NCBI GenBank assembly: GCA_021199635.1
Contig: JAJQHS010000060.1
Span: forward strand, 3,551-37,765
Origin: Bacillota bacterium
GTDB lineage: Bacteria > Bacillota > Clostridia > Oscillospirales > Oscillospiraceae
DNA length: 34,215 bases
Direction of reading: 5' to 3'
In this document: positions 23,895 to 32,312 of the stretch, one piece after another
How positions within the stretch are numbered: position 1 is the stretch's first letter
Layout: every line of letters begins with the position of its first letter
Program-made: the position numbers and the translations under genes
The notes under the pieces: model-generated
What the model was told of the DNA's origin: nothing
Database searches by the model: none
The model's input: the letters and a program-made list of their open reading frames with translations, nothing else

Positions 23895-24577
23895 TAAAAG
23901 AGTTGGAAGAATCCATCGACTACCGCTTTGACAATATCACCTTGCTCCAGAACGCGCTGACCCATTCCTCCTACGCCAATGAGCGCTGGCACAATAGCCT
24001 GATGAGCAATGAGCGGCTGGAGTTTTTAGGGGATTCCATTCTGGGCATGGTGGTTGCGGATTACCTGTACCGCAGCTTTCCTGACCGCCCGGAGGGGGAG
24101 CTTACCCGGATGCGCGCGGACATGGTGTGCGAGAAGACCCTGGCGCTGGTAGCCAACCGGCTGGAGCTGGGGCGTCACCTGCTGCTGGGCAAGGGCGAGG
24201 AGCTGGGCGGCGGACGGAACCGGGATTCCATTCTGGCGGATGCGGTAGAATCCGTCATTGCTGCCTGCTATCTGGACGGCGGCATGGATGCGGCGAACCA
24301 GTTCATCCAGAAATTTATCCTGGTCAATGTACCGGTGACCAAGCTGCACAATGCCGATTATAAAACCGCCCTCCAGGAGCTGGTGCAGCAGAAGCGGAAC
24401 CAGGTGCTGAGTTACCACCTGGTGGGGGAAAGCGGCCCTGACCACGATAAGCAGTTCCGGGTGGAGCTGACGCTGAACGACCGGGTCGTGGGCGTGGGCA
24501 TCGGCAGCAGTAAGAAGCGGGCGGAGCAGGACGCCGCCCACGCGGCTATGGACGCGCTGTTTCCCGATCAGGCATAA
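23891..24577 (+). CDS. rnc: Ribonuclease III
   Basis: A 228-residue double-strand-specific endoribonuclease that matures rRNA and processes structured transcripts. The catalytic signature NERLEFLGDSILG, with its metal-binding acids, is near residues 37-50, and the second acidic cluster lies in SILADAVESVIAACYLDGG. A C-terminal double-stranded-RNA-binding domain starts near residue 155 (DYKTALQELVQQ) and ends KKRAEQDAAHAAM. Length is normal. The start overlaps the plsX stop as ATGA. It is the last gene of the run from ktrB and is followed by a strong terminator. Confidence 0.97.
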   Translation: MIKELEESIDYRFDNITLLQNALTHSSYANERWHNSLMSNERLEFLGDSILGMVVADYLYRSFPDRPEGELTRMRADMVCEKTLALVANRLELGRHLLLGKGEELGGGRNRDSILADAVESVIAACYLDGGMDAANQFIQKFILVNVPVTKLHNADYKTALQELVQQKRNQVLSYHLVGESGPDHDKQFRVELTLNDRVVGVGIGSSKKRAEQDAAHAAMDALFPDQA

Positions 24578-24591
24578 AATTTCGATTTCAC

Positions 24592-24620
24592 CCGCCGGGG
24601 GCAATGCCTCCGGCGGTTTT
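24592..24620 (+). terminator. Terminator after rnc
   Basis: An 11-bp hairpin (24592-24602 with 24606-24616, one G-U pair) with an AAT loop is followed by TTTT, 14 nt after the rnc stop. It closes the long plus-strand gene run. Confidence 0.9.
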
Positions 24621-24625
24621 CTGTC

Positions 24626-24654
24626 TTGCCTTTTCCGCCAGATTCTGGTAAGAT
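24626..24654 (+). promoter_or_regulatory. Candidate promoter of the anchored EEP-family gene
   Basis: TTGCCT (24626-24631) and TAAGAT (24649-24654) are 17 nt apart, directly behind the rnc terminator and about 30 nt before the next start. Confidence 0.5.
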
Positions 24655-24686
24655 GGAGCATATCTATCCGTAAGGGGGAGAATGTC

Positions 24687-25787
24687 ATGTCCAAATCCCG
24701 TATGCCCCGCGCCCTGCGGGTCACGTTGATCGTCTTTGCCTGTGCCCTTGCCGTCCTTCTGCTGGCGGTGGCTGGGTATGTTGCCTACGTCTTCCTGAAT
24801 TACCACCGGCTGGAGGATAATTTGTGGCTGGACGTCGAGAATGTGCAGGCGGACAGCGAATCCGCCAAAACCGGGGAGGAATACCGCATCGTCACCTATA
24901 ATGTGGGCTTTGGCGCGTACACCCCGGATTATACCTTTTTCATGGATGGGGGAGAATCCTCCTGGGCGGTCAGCGAGGAGAGCGTGATCGATACCATTCA
25001 GGGCGCAGCTGCGTTGGTGAATACCCTGGAAGCGGATATTATCCTGCTTGAGGAGATCGATCTGGATGCCACCCGGAGCTACCATGTGGACGAAAGCTTC
25101 CTGTTTGCCTCGGCATTTTCGGACTACTGCTCCGCACTGGCGATCGACTATGACTCGCCCTTCCTGTTTTATCCGTTTACCCAGCCCCATGGGAAATCCC
25201 TCTCGGCGCTGGGCACCTATTCCACCCTGACCGTCACGTCTTCCCTGCGCCGCAGCTTGCCGATCTCGGAGGGCTTCAGCAAGCTGTTGGACCTGGACCG
25301 GTGTTATACCGTGACCCGGATCCCGGCGGAAAACGGCAAGGAGCTGGTGATCTATACGGTGCATTTGTCTGCCTACGGCAATTCCGATGAGGTACGGGAG
25401 GGGCAGAAGAAGATGCTCCAGGAGGACATGGCGCAGGAGGTCGCTGCCGGGAACTATGTGATTTGCGGCGGGGATTTCAACCATGATCTGCTGGCGGCGG
25501 AGGATGTGACCGATGTGCAGAGCTGGGCATATCCCTATCCCCGCAGCTATTTGCCGGAGGGAATGTCCTTTTGCCTGGACCTGCTGAGCCAGGAGGCGCT
25601 GGATGCGCTGGCACCTACAGCCAGGAATGCGGACATCCCCTACGACCCGGAGGAGAGCCTGCTGCTGACCGTGGACGGGTTCATTATTTCGGACAATATT
25701 GAGATGGTCGATTATATCACCGTAGATACCCAGTTCACTTATTCTGACCACAATCCGGTGCTGCTGACCTTCCGGCTGAAGGACTGA
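24687..25787 (+). CDS. Membrane-anchored endonuclease/exonuclease/phosphatase-family protein
   Basis: A 366-residue protein with a basic N-terminus, one membrane helix (about residues 12-34) and an extracytoplasmic domain of the EEP fold. This superfamily includes DNase I-like nucleases, sphingomyelinases and inositol phosphatases, all metal-dependent phosphodiester or phosphomonoester hydrolases. The catalytic set is visible: Asn in YNVGFG, Glu in ILLEEID, His in VHLSAYG, Asp and Asn in GGDFNHD, and the Asp-His pair in YSDHNPV. The export anchor argues for an extracellular substrate such as environmental DNA, a nucleotide or a lipid head group; the sequence does not decide which. The ATG at 24687 has AAGGGGGAG about 7 nt upstream. 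It lies between two terminators, so it is probably a single-gene unit, unrelated to the CRISPR genes that follow. Confidence 0.9.
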   Translation: MSKSRMPRALRVTLIVFACALAVLLLAVAGYVAYVFLNYHRLEDNLWLDVENVQADSESAKTGEEYRIVTYNVGFGAYTPDYTFFMDGGESSWAVSEESVIDTIQGAAALVNTLEADIILLEEIDLDATRSYHVDESFLFASAFSDYCSALAIDYDSPFLFYPFTQPHGKSLSALGTYSTLTVTSSLRRSLPISEGFSKLLDLDRCYTVTRIPAENGKELVIYTVHLSAYGNSDEVREGQKKMLQEDMAQEVAAGNYVICGGDFNHDLLAAEDVTDVQSWAYPYPRSYLPEGMSFCLDLLSQEALDALAPTARNADIPYDPEESLLLTVDGFIISDNIEMVDYITVDTQFTYSDHNPVLLTFRLKD

Positions 25788-25815
25788 CGCAGAAACGGCC
25801 AAAGCTTTGCGTGAC

Positions 25816-25844
25816 GCCCTGCCCATATCCGTGGGCAGGGCTTT
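25816..25844 (+). terminator. Terminator between the EEP-family gene and the cas operon
   Basis: A perfect 9-bp stem (25816-25824 with 25833-25841) with an 8-nt loop is followed by a short T-run (TTTCTG). The T-run is weak but the stem is strong. Confidence 0.75.
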
Positions 25845-25922
25845 CTGCACAGTTTACACGCGGAAAGAATGGTCATTATTACTAAAAAATGTTATAAGAG
25901 ATTTTTAAATTCCTTGTGCTAC

Positions 25923-25951
25923 TTGACAGGATGCGCCACGCCTGATATAAT
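25923..25951 (+). promoter_or_regulatory. Consensus promoter of the cas operon
   Basis: TTGACA (25923-25928) and TATAAT (25946-25951) are 17 nt apart, a perfect vegetative match. The region just upstream is AT-rich and contains an inverted repeat, AAAAAT/ATTTTT (25885-25890 and 25901-25906). The -10 ends only 12 nt before the cas3 ATG, so the mRNA has almost no leader. Confidence 0.88.
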
Positions 25952-25963
25952 CATCGCGAGGTG

Positions 25964-28159
25964 ATGCTTACGACTGAATATTTTGCAAGAAGTGCCAATG
26001 ACGCTGGGGAAAAGGAAACCGTCACGCATCATTTGCAGCGGTCGGCGGAGCTGTGCAGTCAATTCCTCTCCCCAATTGGCTACGAGGATTGGGGCACTAT
26101 GCTGGGCTGGCTTCATGATTTAGGGAAGATTTCAGAGAAATTTCAGGATGTGCTGGACGGGAAGCGGGCGCATGTCAACCATGCCCTTCCCGGCGCTGCG
26201 GTCGCGCAGCAGGCGAAGTGGTACCAGATCTCCGCTGTGATTGCCAGCCACCATAGCCAGCTGCAAAGTGAAGCGGAGTATCACAACCTCCTCCAGCGTG
26301 TTCTCCGGGGGACCGGTGAGCGGCTGGACAAGGAGAACTATGAACCTTCTCTGTTCGGACAAAGGGAGTTTGCCGAGGCGCTTTCCCTGTGGAGCAGGGA
26401 TTTCCGGCTGAAGCGAATCCAGGATGCGCCCCGTTTCTTTGCGTCGGAGGACCCTAAGCTGAGCCGGATGCTGTTCACACGGTTCCTGTTCTCCGCGCTG
26501 GTTGATGCGGATTGGAGCAGCTCTGCGGAACATTTTGACCGGGGCTACTTACCTGCGCACACTGGCCCGGAACTGGACGCACCCGGTGCGCTGGACCGGC
26601 TGCAGGATATCCGAAGGGAGAAGCAGCGCTGCTCAACATCCGCGCCCGGGCTGAACGCGCTTCGGGACCGGCTGTATGATGCCTGCCTGGAGGCCGGAAA
26701 AGCGGAGCCTGGCCTGTTCACCCTGACGGCGCCCACAGGGCTGGGGAAAACCCTGAGCCTGCTCGCGTTCTCCCTGCAGCACTGTATTTCCCACCAAAAG
26801 CGGCGCATTATCATCCTGCTGCCGTACTTATCCATTATCGAGCAGAACTGCGCGGACTATCGGCAAATCATCCCCCAGCTCCTGGAAATCCACAGCAATG
26901 TGGAGTGGTCAGAGGCAGCCAGGGCGCAGTCCGAGCGCTGGGATGCTCCCTGTATCGTGACGACCAACGTCAGCTTCTTCGAGCCGCTGTTCTCCGCCCG
27001 GCGGGACAATTGCCGGCACCTGCACCAGTTGGCCAACAGCGTGCTTGTGCTGGACGAGGCGCAGACGCTGCCCGGCCATCTTCTGGATGCTACGCTGCGG
27101 ACTGTCAAGGAGCTGTGCGACCATTATGGATGCACCGCTGTGTTCTCCACTGCCACGCAGCCATCCTACCAATTCCGCCCCGGGCTGGACTGGATGCCCA
27201 GGGAGATCGCCCCAGACCCGCCGCAGTTATTTTCCGCCACGCGGCGGGTGACCTACCACTGGGAGATCGAAACGCCCAAGCCGATTCCGCAGATTGCCCT
27301 GGAAATGGCGGGGTATGCGCAGTGCGCCGTGATTGTCAATTTGAAGCGACACGCCCGTGCAATCCTGGATGCTCTGCGGGCGTATTCCGAGGAGGACAGC
27401 ATTTTCTACCTGACCACCGACCTGTGCCCCGCCCATCGCACGCAGATGCTGGAGCAGGTCCGCCAGCAGCTGCGGCAGGGGCTGCCATGCCGTCTGGTTG
27501 CAACACAGTGCGTGGAAGCTGGCGTCGATCTGGATCTCCCGGTGGTTTACCGGGCGCTGGCGCCCCTGGACGCGATCATCCAGGCCGCCGGGCGCTGCAA
27601 CCGGAACGGAGATTCGCCCACAGGTGTGGTGAAGATATTTGTGCCAGAGGATACGGGGCGGCTGTATCCCACCGAGGCGTATGGCCGCGGCGCGCTGTGT
27701 GTGAAAGCGCTACTGTCCCGCCACCCCATTGATTGCAGTCAGCTGTCCCATATCCGGGAATATTATCAGCTGCTTTATCAGGACAGCGCCGGAGACAGCC
27801 GGGCCTTGCAGGATGCGATCTCCCGGGAGGATTATGCGCAGACGGAGAAGCACTACCGGATGATCGACGCCCCGGCGGTGCAGATCATCGTGCCCTATGC
27901 CGGGAAGATGGCGCTTTACGAAGCCGTCCGCCGCCGGTACGACAGGGAAGGGTTAACTGCCGCCCTGCTCAGCCAGGCAAAGGAAATCACGCTGACCTCC
28001 TATGACAGCGGCGGCATCCGGCAGTACGGCATCCCAATGTATGACCGTGGCCGGAGGGCGGAGGAAAACCCAGCCTGTGTATACCTGCTGACGGACCCGG
28101 AATGCTACGATGCGAAAAAAGGTTTAAATTTCCCGGCTTTCTTTGACGGGATTATCTGA
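25964..28159 (+). CDS. cas3: Type I-C CRISPR nuclease-helicase Cas3
   Basis: A 731-residue effector recruited by Cascade after target recognition; it unwinds and degrades the DNA. An N-terminal HD nuclease domain has H22/H23, H51-D52 in LHDLGK, and ASHHS near 95-97. The helicase part has Walker A APTGLGKT (256-263), the box DEAQ (364-367) in place of the usual DEAH, as in other type I-C Cas3, then STATQP (395-400), the motif V region QCVEAGVDLDLP, and motif VI QAAGRCNRNG (540-549). Length fits the family. The start is the ATG at 25964; a GTG one codon before is also possible. Neither has a spaced ribosome site: the GAGGTG lies against the start, and the mRNA itself would begin only about 5 nt upstream. 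cas5c begins 9 nt after the stop. Confidence 0.96.
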   Translation: MLTTEYFARSANDAGEKETVTHHLQRSAELCSQFLSPIGYEDWGTMLGWLHDLGKISEKFQDVLDGKRAHVNHALPGAAVAQQAKWYQISAVIASHHSQLQSEAEYHNLLQRVLRGTGERLDKENYEPSLFGQREFAEALSLWSRDFRLKRIQDAPRFFASEDPKLSRMLFTRFLFSALVDADWSSSAEHFDRGYLPAHTGPELDAPGALDRLQDIRREKQRCSTSAPGLNALRDRLYDACLEAGKAEPGLFTLTAPTGLGKTLSLLAFSLQHCISHQKRRIIILLPYLSIIEQNCADYRQIIPQLLEIHSNVEWSEAARAQSERWDAPCIVTTNVSFFEPLFSARRDNCRHLHQLANSVLVLDEAQTLPGHLLDATLRTVKELCDHYGCTAVFSTATQPSYQFRPGLDWMPREIAPDPPQLFSATRRVTYHWEIETPKPIPQIALEMAGYAQCAVIVNLKRHARAILDALRAYSEEDSIFYLTTDLCPAHRTQMLEQVRQQLRQGLPCRLVATQCVEAGVDLDLPVVYRALAPLDAIIQAAGRCNRNGDSPTGVVKIFVPEDTGRLYPTEAYGRGALCVKALLSRHPIDCSQLSHIREYYQLLYQDSAGDSRALQDAISREDYAQTEKHYRMIDAPAVQIIVPYAGKMALYEAVRRRYDREGLTAALLSQAKEITLTSYDSGGIRQYGIPMYDRGRRAEENPACVYLLTDPECYDAKKGLNFPAFFDGII

Positions 28160-28168
28160 AAGGAAGGG

Positions 28169-28861
28169 ATGTGTATGCGAAAAACCCAGGAAGTGGTCAT
28201 AACCATATGGGGCGACTTTGCCTGCTGGACACGGCCGGAGGGGAAGGTGGAGCGGATCACCTATCCGGTCCCCACACCCAGCGGGATCCGCGGCGTGCTT
28301 GCCTCCATCTATTCAAAGCCCAGCGAATTCTACTGGCAGGTCAAGCGGATCGAGGTGCTCAGCCCAATCCGCTACGCCTCCTTCAAGCGTAACGAGGTCA
28401 AGAGCAAATTGGGCTACAACAAGAGCAATCCTGCGAAATCCTGCATTTTCATTGAGGAGGATCGCACCCAGCGCAACAGCGTGGTCCTGAAGGATGTGCG
28501 CTACCGAATCACGGCGGAAATGGTCCTCCGACCGGATTTCCCAGGGACGCCGGAGCAGCTGTACAACCAGTTTGCCCGGCGGGTCATGCGGGGGCAGAAT
28601 TTCCTGCAGCCATCCATGGGCACCCGGGAATTCCCGGCCTACTATGAATGGGGAAGCTCCGGGGAAGCACCCATCCGGCAGGACCTGGATTTGGGGCTGA
28701 TGGTGTACGATGTGTTTGATCTCCATGTGTGGGAGGTCGGGAAAAAGGCGGAGCCGCATGTCAGCCTGTATCGCGCGGTTATGGAGCAGGGCGTGATCCA
28801 GGTACCGGATTACGATTCCCCGCTGGTTCTGAAGCCGGGAAAGGGGGATGGCATATGCTGA
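28169..28861 (+). CDS. cas5c: Cas5c (Cas5d), crRNA-processing Cascade subunit
   Basis: A 230-residue RAMP protein. In type I-C systems, which lack Cas6, this subunit cuts the repeat of the precursor RNA and stays on the 5' handle as a foot of the Cascade complex. Family features are the start EVVITIWGDFACWTRPEGK, the segment YPVPTPSGIRGVLASIY, and SPIRYASFKRNEVKSKL, followed later by a Gly-rich loop. The gene begins 9 nt after cas3 with AAGGAAGGG ahead; an in-frame ATG at 28175 is nearly as good, which would drop two residues. It overlaps the cas8c start by 7 nt. Confidence 0.94.
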   Translation: MCMRKTQEVVITIWGDFACWTRPEGKVERITYPVPTPSGIRGVLASIYSKPSEFYWQVKRIEVLSPIRYASFKRNEVKSKLGYNKSNPAKSCIFIEEDRTQRNSVVLKDVRYRITAEMVLRPDFPGTPEQLYNQFARRVMRGQNFLQPSMGTREFPAYYEWGSSGEAPIRQDLDLGLMVYDVFDLHVWEVGKKAEPHVSLYRAVMEQGVIQVPDYDSPLVLKPGKGDGIC

Positions 28862-30651
28862 CCGAATTGATGCAATACGCCCAGACCCACCCAGTGAAAG
28901 CCCGGGTCGGCTTCAAACCTAAGAAGGTCAAGGGATATATCTGGCTGTCTGCCCAGGGGGATTTCCAGGGCGTGGAGGTGTGTGAGAAGGGAAGCACCAC
29001 CGACGCCCCGGACATCGGCTCGGCTGCCAACGGCACCCGATACTGCAATTTCCTGGTGGAAAAGGCAAAAATTCCCCTGTGCATGATGGAAAATCCGAAA
29101 ACTGACCAGAACATCCCCACGAAATATGCGTTCTTCCTGACCATGCTCCGCGCCGGGGCGGAGTATGAGCCCCGGTTCTCCGTGGTGGCAGACGCGCTGG
29201 AAAATGCGCAGTCCAGAGCCGCGATGCAGGCGGGCCTGGCCGAGGAAAAGCTGAAGGGTGGCGATGCCATCGGCTTCATCGTGGACGGCGCAAAATTGGA
29301 GGAAACGGATGCATTTCTGCCCTGGTGGGCAGAGTTCCGCCGGATGTTTGCGCCTGCGCCCAGCGGCGAATTGTCCCGGTGCCTGATCAGCGGGGAGCTG
29401 ACCGAACCGCTGGCCACAGTCCCCAAGGTTTCCGGGCTGCTGCCGGTGGGCGGACACACCGCGGGGGATGCATTCTTGTGCTTTGACAAGGATGCCTTCC
29501 AATCCTATGGGCTGAAGAAAAGTGCTAACGCCCCGGTATCTGAGGAGGCCATGACCGTTGTCAATGCCGCCCTGACGGAGCTGATCCAGAAAGCGCCGAT
29601 TCTCGGCGGTGCGAAAATGGTGCACTGGTATGCCGGGGAATTGCCCGGCAATGCGGATATCCTCGAGTGCATGATGGAGGGGCTGTGGGAGAATGATGCC
29701 TGGGACGGGGCGGATTTGGCTCCGGAAGCACAGGATGACGGCCCCCACCCGCAGGAGGAGATCGCCATGCAGTCCGCCCGGCAGCTTTTCACCGCCATCC
29801 GCGAGGGCACCCGCCCGGAGCAGCTGACGGCCAGGTACTATTTTCTCCCCCTTTCCGGCGCCAACGGGCGGATGATGGTTCGTGGCTGGGATGAGGGAAG
29901 CTGCGCCGAGCTGTATTGCAACATTGACCAGTGGTTTCGCGATCTGCGACTGGCGCGGAATGCCCGGGGAGAGCTTACCCGCCCGCCCAAGCTGAAGGTA
30001 CTGTGCATACGGCTCCTGAAGCCCGGCGGGGACCCCAAAAAGGTATTCGACCGGATGGACAGCGAGATCCCCGGCCTGACGGTGCGGGTGTTCAATGCCA
30101 TCGTCCATAATTACCCCCTGCCGGATGAGGTGGCCGGACGCGTCCTGCGCTACATCCGCAGCGCTATTCTGGAATCCCCCGCCGAGGGGCAGACGGAATC
30201 CGCTTTTGCCAGGGAAACGCTGGCATTTCAATTGCTGAAAGCATGGCTGGTTCGCCGCCAGCGACAGAGAGGAGATACTGCAATGATTGGTGAATCCGTA
30301 AATTCGTCCCCCCAAACCCCGGCCTACTGCTGCGGCAGACTGATGGCAGTTTACAGCGCCATCCAGCGTGAGGCAATGCCGGATGTGAATGTGAGCGTTG
30401 CCGAGCGGTACTACGCCGCGGCCAGCAGCACCCCCGCCTTTGTGATCGGAAAGCTTGCCCAGCTCTCCCAGCACCATCTGCCCAAGCTGGACGGCGGACT
30501 GAGCGTATACTACCAGAAAATGCTGGACGGCATCTATGCCGCCATTGGGGCACAGAGCATCCCCACCACCCTGACCTTGGAGCAGCAGACGGAATTTGCT
30601 CTGGGATATTATCAGCAGCGCGCTGCCATGTACGCCACACCCGAGAAATAA
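28855..30651 (+). CDS. cas8c: Cas8c (Csd1), large subunit of the type I-C complex
   Basis: A 598-residue large subunit of type I-C Cascade, the part that reads the PAM and holds the non-target strand. It is recognised by the Csd1-type start (LTELMQYAQTHPV, then AQGDFQGVEV), by length, and by its position between cas5c and cas7c. It starts at the ATG at 28855, with GGGGGATG just upstream, overlapping the end of cas5c by 7 nt. The C-terminal 122 residues correspond to the small subunit Cas11c, and a well-formed internal ribosome site (AGGAG at 30270-30274) precedes an in-frame ATG at 30283 (Met477). cas7c starts 13 nt after the stop. Confidence 0.94.
   Translation: MLTELMQYAQTHPVKARVGFKPKKVKGYIWLSAQGDFQGVEVCEKGSTTDAPDIGSAANGTRYCNFLVEKAKIPLCMMENPKTDQNIPTKYAFFLTMLRAGAEYEPRFSVVADALENAQSRAAMQAGLAEEKLKGGDAIGFIVDGAKLEETDAFLPWWAEFRRMFAPAPSGELSRCLISGELTEPLATVPKVSGLLPVGGHTAGDAFLCFDKDAFQSYGLKKSANAPVSEEAMTVVNAALTELIQKAPILGGAKMVHWYAGELPGNADILECMMEGLWENDAWDGADLAPEAQDDGPHPQEEIAMQSARQLFTAIREGTRPEQLTARYYFLPLSGANGRMMVRGWDEGSCAELYCNIDQWFRDLRLARNARGELTRPPKLKVLCIRLLKPGGDPKKVFDRMDSEIPGLTVRVFNAIVHNYPLPDEVAGRVLRYIRSAILESPAEGQTESAFARETLAFQLLKAWLVRRQRQRGDTAMIGESVNSSPQTPAYCCGRLMAVYSAIQREAMPDVNVSVAERYYAAASSTPAFVIGKLAQLSQHHLPKLDGGLSVYYQKMLDGIYAAIGAQSIPTTLTLEQQTEFALGYYQQRAAMYATPEK
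30283..30651 (+). CDS. cas11c: Predicted Cas11c small subunit, internal start within cas8c
   Basis: An in-frame ATG (Met477 of Cas8c) preceded by AGAGGAGAT, with AGGAG 8 nt upstream, would yield a separate 122-residue protein sharing the Cas8c C-terminus. In type I-C systems the small subunit Cas11 is known to be made by internal translation from the 3' part of cas8c (established for other bacteria), and this site has the right place, size and spacing. It is predicted here, not shown. Confidence 0.78.
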   Translation: MIGESVNSSPQTPAYCCGRLMAVYSAIQREAMPDVNVSVAERYYAAASSTPAFVIGKLAQLSQHHLPKLDGGLSVYYQKMLDGIYAAIGAQSIPTTLTLEQQTEFALGYYQQRAAMYATPEK

Positions 30652-30664
30652 GGAGGAAATACTT

Positions 30665-31657
30665 ATGGCTATCAACAATCGTTATGAATTCCTGTTTTAC
30701 ATCCAGTGCAAGGATGGCAATCCCAACGGCGACCCGGATATGGGCAACGCGCCCCGGGTAGACCCCCAGGACATGCACGGCTATATCACCGATGTGGCCA
30801 TCAAGCGCCGCATCCGCAATTATGTCCAGACGGCTTTCGCAGGCGAAGACGGTATGGAGATGCTGGTGCGCAGCGCCAGCAATATCAACACAGGGATCGC
30901 TGAGGCCAAGGAGCAGGCAGGCGTGGATGTCAGCGCTAAGGGGAAAAATGAGGTATACGCCGGGCGCCGGGCCGCCTGCCAGATGTTCTACGATGTGCGT
31001 ACCTTCGGCGCCGTCATGTCTACCGGGCCAAACGCCGGGCAGGTGCGTGGCCCTGTGCAGATTACCTTTGCACGTTCCCTTGACCCGATCCAGACGCAGG
31101 ACATTTCCATAACCCGTATGGCCAAGGCCGCAGAGGTCACGGGCGCGAAATCCGCCGCGGATTACCGGGCCTGGGAAGCAGCCCAATCTGAAGACTCCCT
31201 GCGAACCATGGGGCGCAAGCAGTTCACTCCCTACGGCCTGTACGAAGCTAGAGGCTTTATCAGCGCCAATCTGGCGCAGGAAACCGGCTTTGACGAAAGC
31301 GATCTGAAGGCTTTGCTCGAAGCCATTCTCAACATGTACGAGCACGATCATTCCGCCAGTAAGGGCGAGATGGCGGTCATCACGCCGCTGGTCATATTCC
31401 GCCATGTGGGTACCGATTCTGATGAGAAACAGCGCGCCCGCCAGGCCAGGCTGGGCTGCGCCCCCGCCCACCGCCTGTTCGAACTGGTAAAGGTCGGGAA
31501 GAAAGCGGATGTGGCATACCCCCGCTCCTGGAAGGATTACTGCAGCGAGATCGCGCTGGAGCAGCGGCCTGCCGGCGTGGACATTGGTTTCATGACCTCC
31601 CCCTACGGCGAGATCACATGGAACCGGGTGCCGGAAGATGCAGAATTCTTCCGCTGA
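30665..31657 (+). CDS. cas7c: Cas7c (Csd2), Cascade backbone subunit
   Basis: A 330-residue RAMP protein that polymerises along the crRNA to form the backbone of the I-C complex. The family motif GNPNGDPDMGNAPRVD (about residues 18-33) is intact, followed by TDVAIKRRIRNYV and later FGAVMSTG and VRGPVQITFARSLDPI. The protein is somewhat longer than the roughly 290 residues common for Csd2, but no insertion is obvious. The start at 30665 is set by AGGAGG 7 nt upstream. It overlaps cas4 by 20 nt. Confidence 0.96.
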   Translation: MAINNRYEFLFYIQCKDGNPNGDPDMGNAPRVDPQDMHGYITDVAIKRRIRNYVQTAFAGEDGMEMLVRSASNINTGIAEAKEQAGVDVSAKGKNEVYAGRRAACQMFYDVRTFGAVMSTGPNAGQVRGPVQITFARSLDPIQTQDISITRMAKAAEVTGAKSAADYRAWEAAQSEDSLRTMGRKQFTPYGLYEARGFISANLAQETGFDESDLKALLEAILNMYEHDHSASKGEMAVITPLVIFRHVGTDSDEKQRARQARLGCAPAHRLFELVKVGKKADVAYPRSWKDYCSEIALEQRPAGVDIGFMTSPYGEITWNRVPEDAEFFR

Positions 31658-32312
31658 CCTGGAACTGTTCCCCCTATCCTGGCTTTCTCAGTACGGCTAC
31701 TGCCCCCGCCGCTGTGGCTTGCTGGCCATTGAGCAGCAATGGGCGGAAAATGAATACACCGCCGCGGGGCGAACCCAGCACCAGCGGGTCCATACGCCCC
31801 GGATGGAGCGGCGGGGGGACAGCCTTTTCTTCTATGAGATGGATTTGTTTTCCCACGCGCTGGGCGTGAGCGGGAAAAGCGACTGTGTGGAGGCACGTTC
31901 CTGCGAGGATGGCGTCCCGCTCCCTTATGCGCCAGGGAAGTTCCGCCTATATCCGGTGGAGTATAAGCATGGGGTCGTCCGCCAGGAGGAGGAATATCAG
32001 ATTCAGCTGTGCGCCCAGGCCATCTGCCTGGAGGAGCAGTACGGCTGCCAGATCTCTGAGGCCGCGATTTTCTACATTGACGCCCACCGCCGGGACGCGG
32101 TGACGCTGGACGCGGCGCTGCGGGAGAAAACCCGGCAGGCTGCGCTGGCGGTCCAGGCGATGCTGTCCGGCCAGCAGCTTCCCCCGGCGAAATACAGCGC
32201 AAAATGCAGGAAATGCTCCCTGCTGGAGCTGTGCCAGCCAAAGCTGAAGCGAAGGGCGGAGGGCTATTGTGCCTCGCTGTGGGAGCTGCTGCAAACGGAG
32301 GAGCCGGAATGA
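31638..32312 (+). CDS. cas4: Cas4 adaptation nuclease (RecB-like, iron-sulfur)
   Basis: A 224-residue protein that helps choose and trim prespacers, so that their PAM side is recognised before integration by Cas1-Cas2. Iron-sulfur cysteines are visible: Cys22 in YCPRRC at the N-terminus and Cys190, Cys193 and Cys199 in CRKCSLLELC. The RecB-type nuclease core has an Asp in GKSDCVEA and the segment VEYKHG. The gene overlaps the cas7c end by 20 nt, so the two are translated in different frames there, and its stop overlaps the cas1 start as ATGA. Confidence 0.94.
   Translation: MQNSSADLELFPLSWLSQYGYCPRRCGLLAIEQQWAENEYTAAGRTQHQRVHTPRMERRGDSLFFYEMDLFSHALGVSGKSDCVEARSCEDGVPLPYAPGKFRLYPVEYKHGVVRQEEEYQIQLCAQAICLEEQYGCQISEAAIFYIDAHRRDAVTLDAALREKTRQAALAVQAMLSGQQLPPAKYSAKCRKCSLLELCQPKLKRRAEGYCASLWELLQTEEPE

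Noticed and set aside
28810-30678. Open frame of 622 codons antisense to cas8c
   Set aside because: It mirrors the cas8c codons and crosses the cas5c-cas8c and cas8c-cas7c junctions, which a real gene would not follow.
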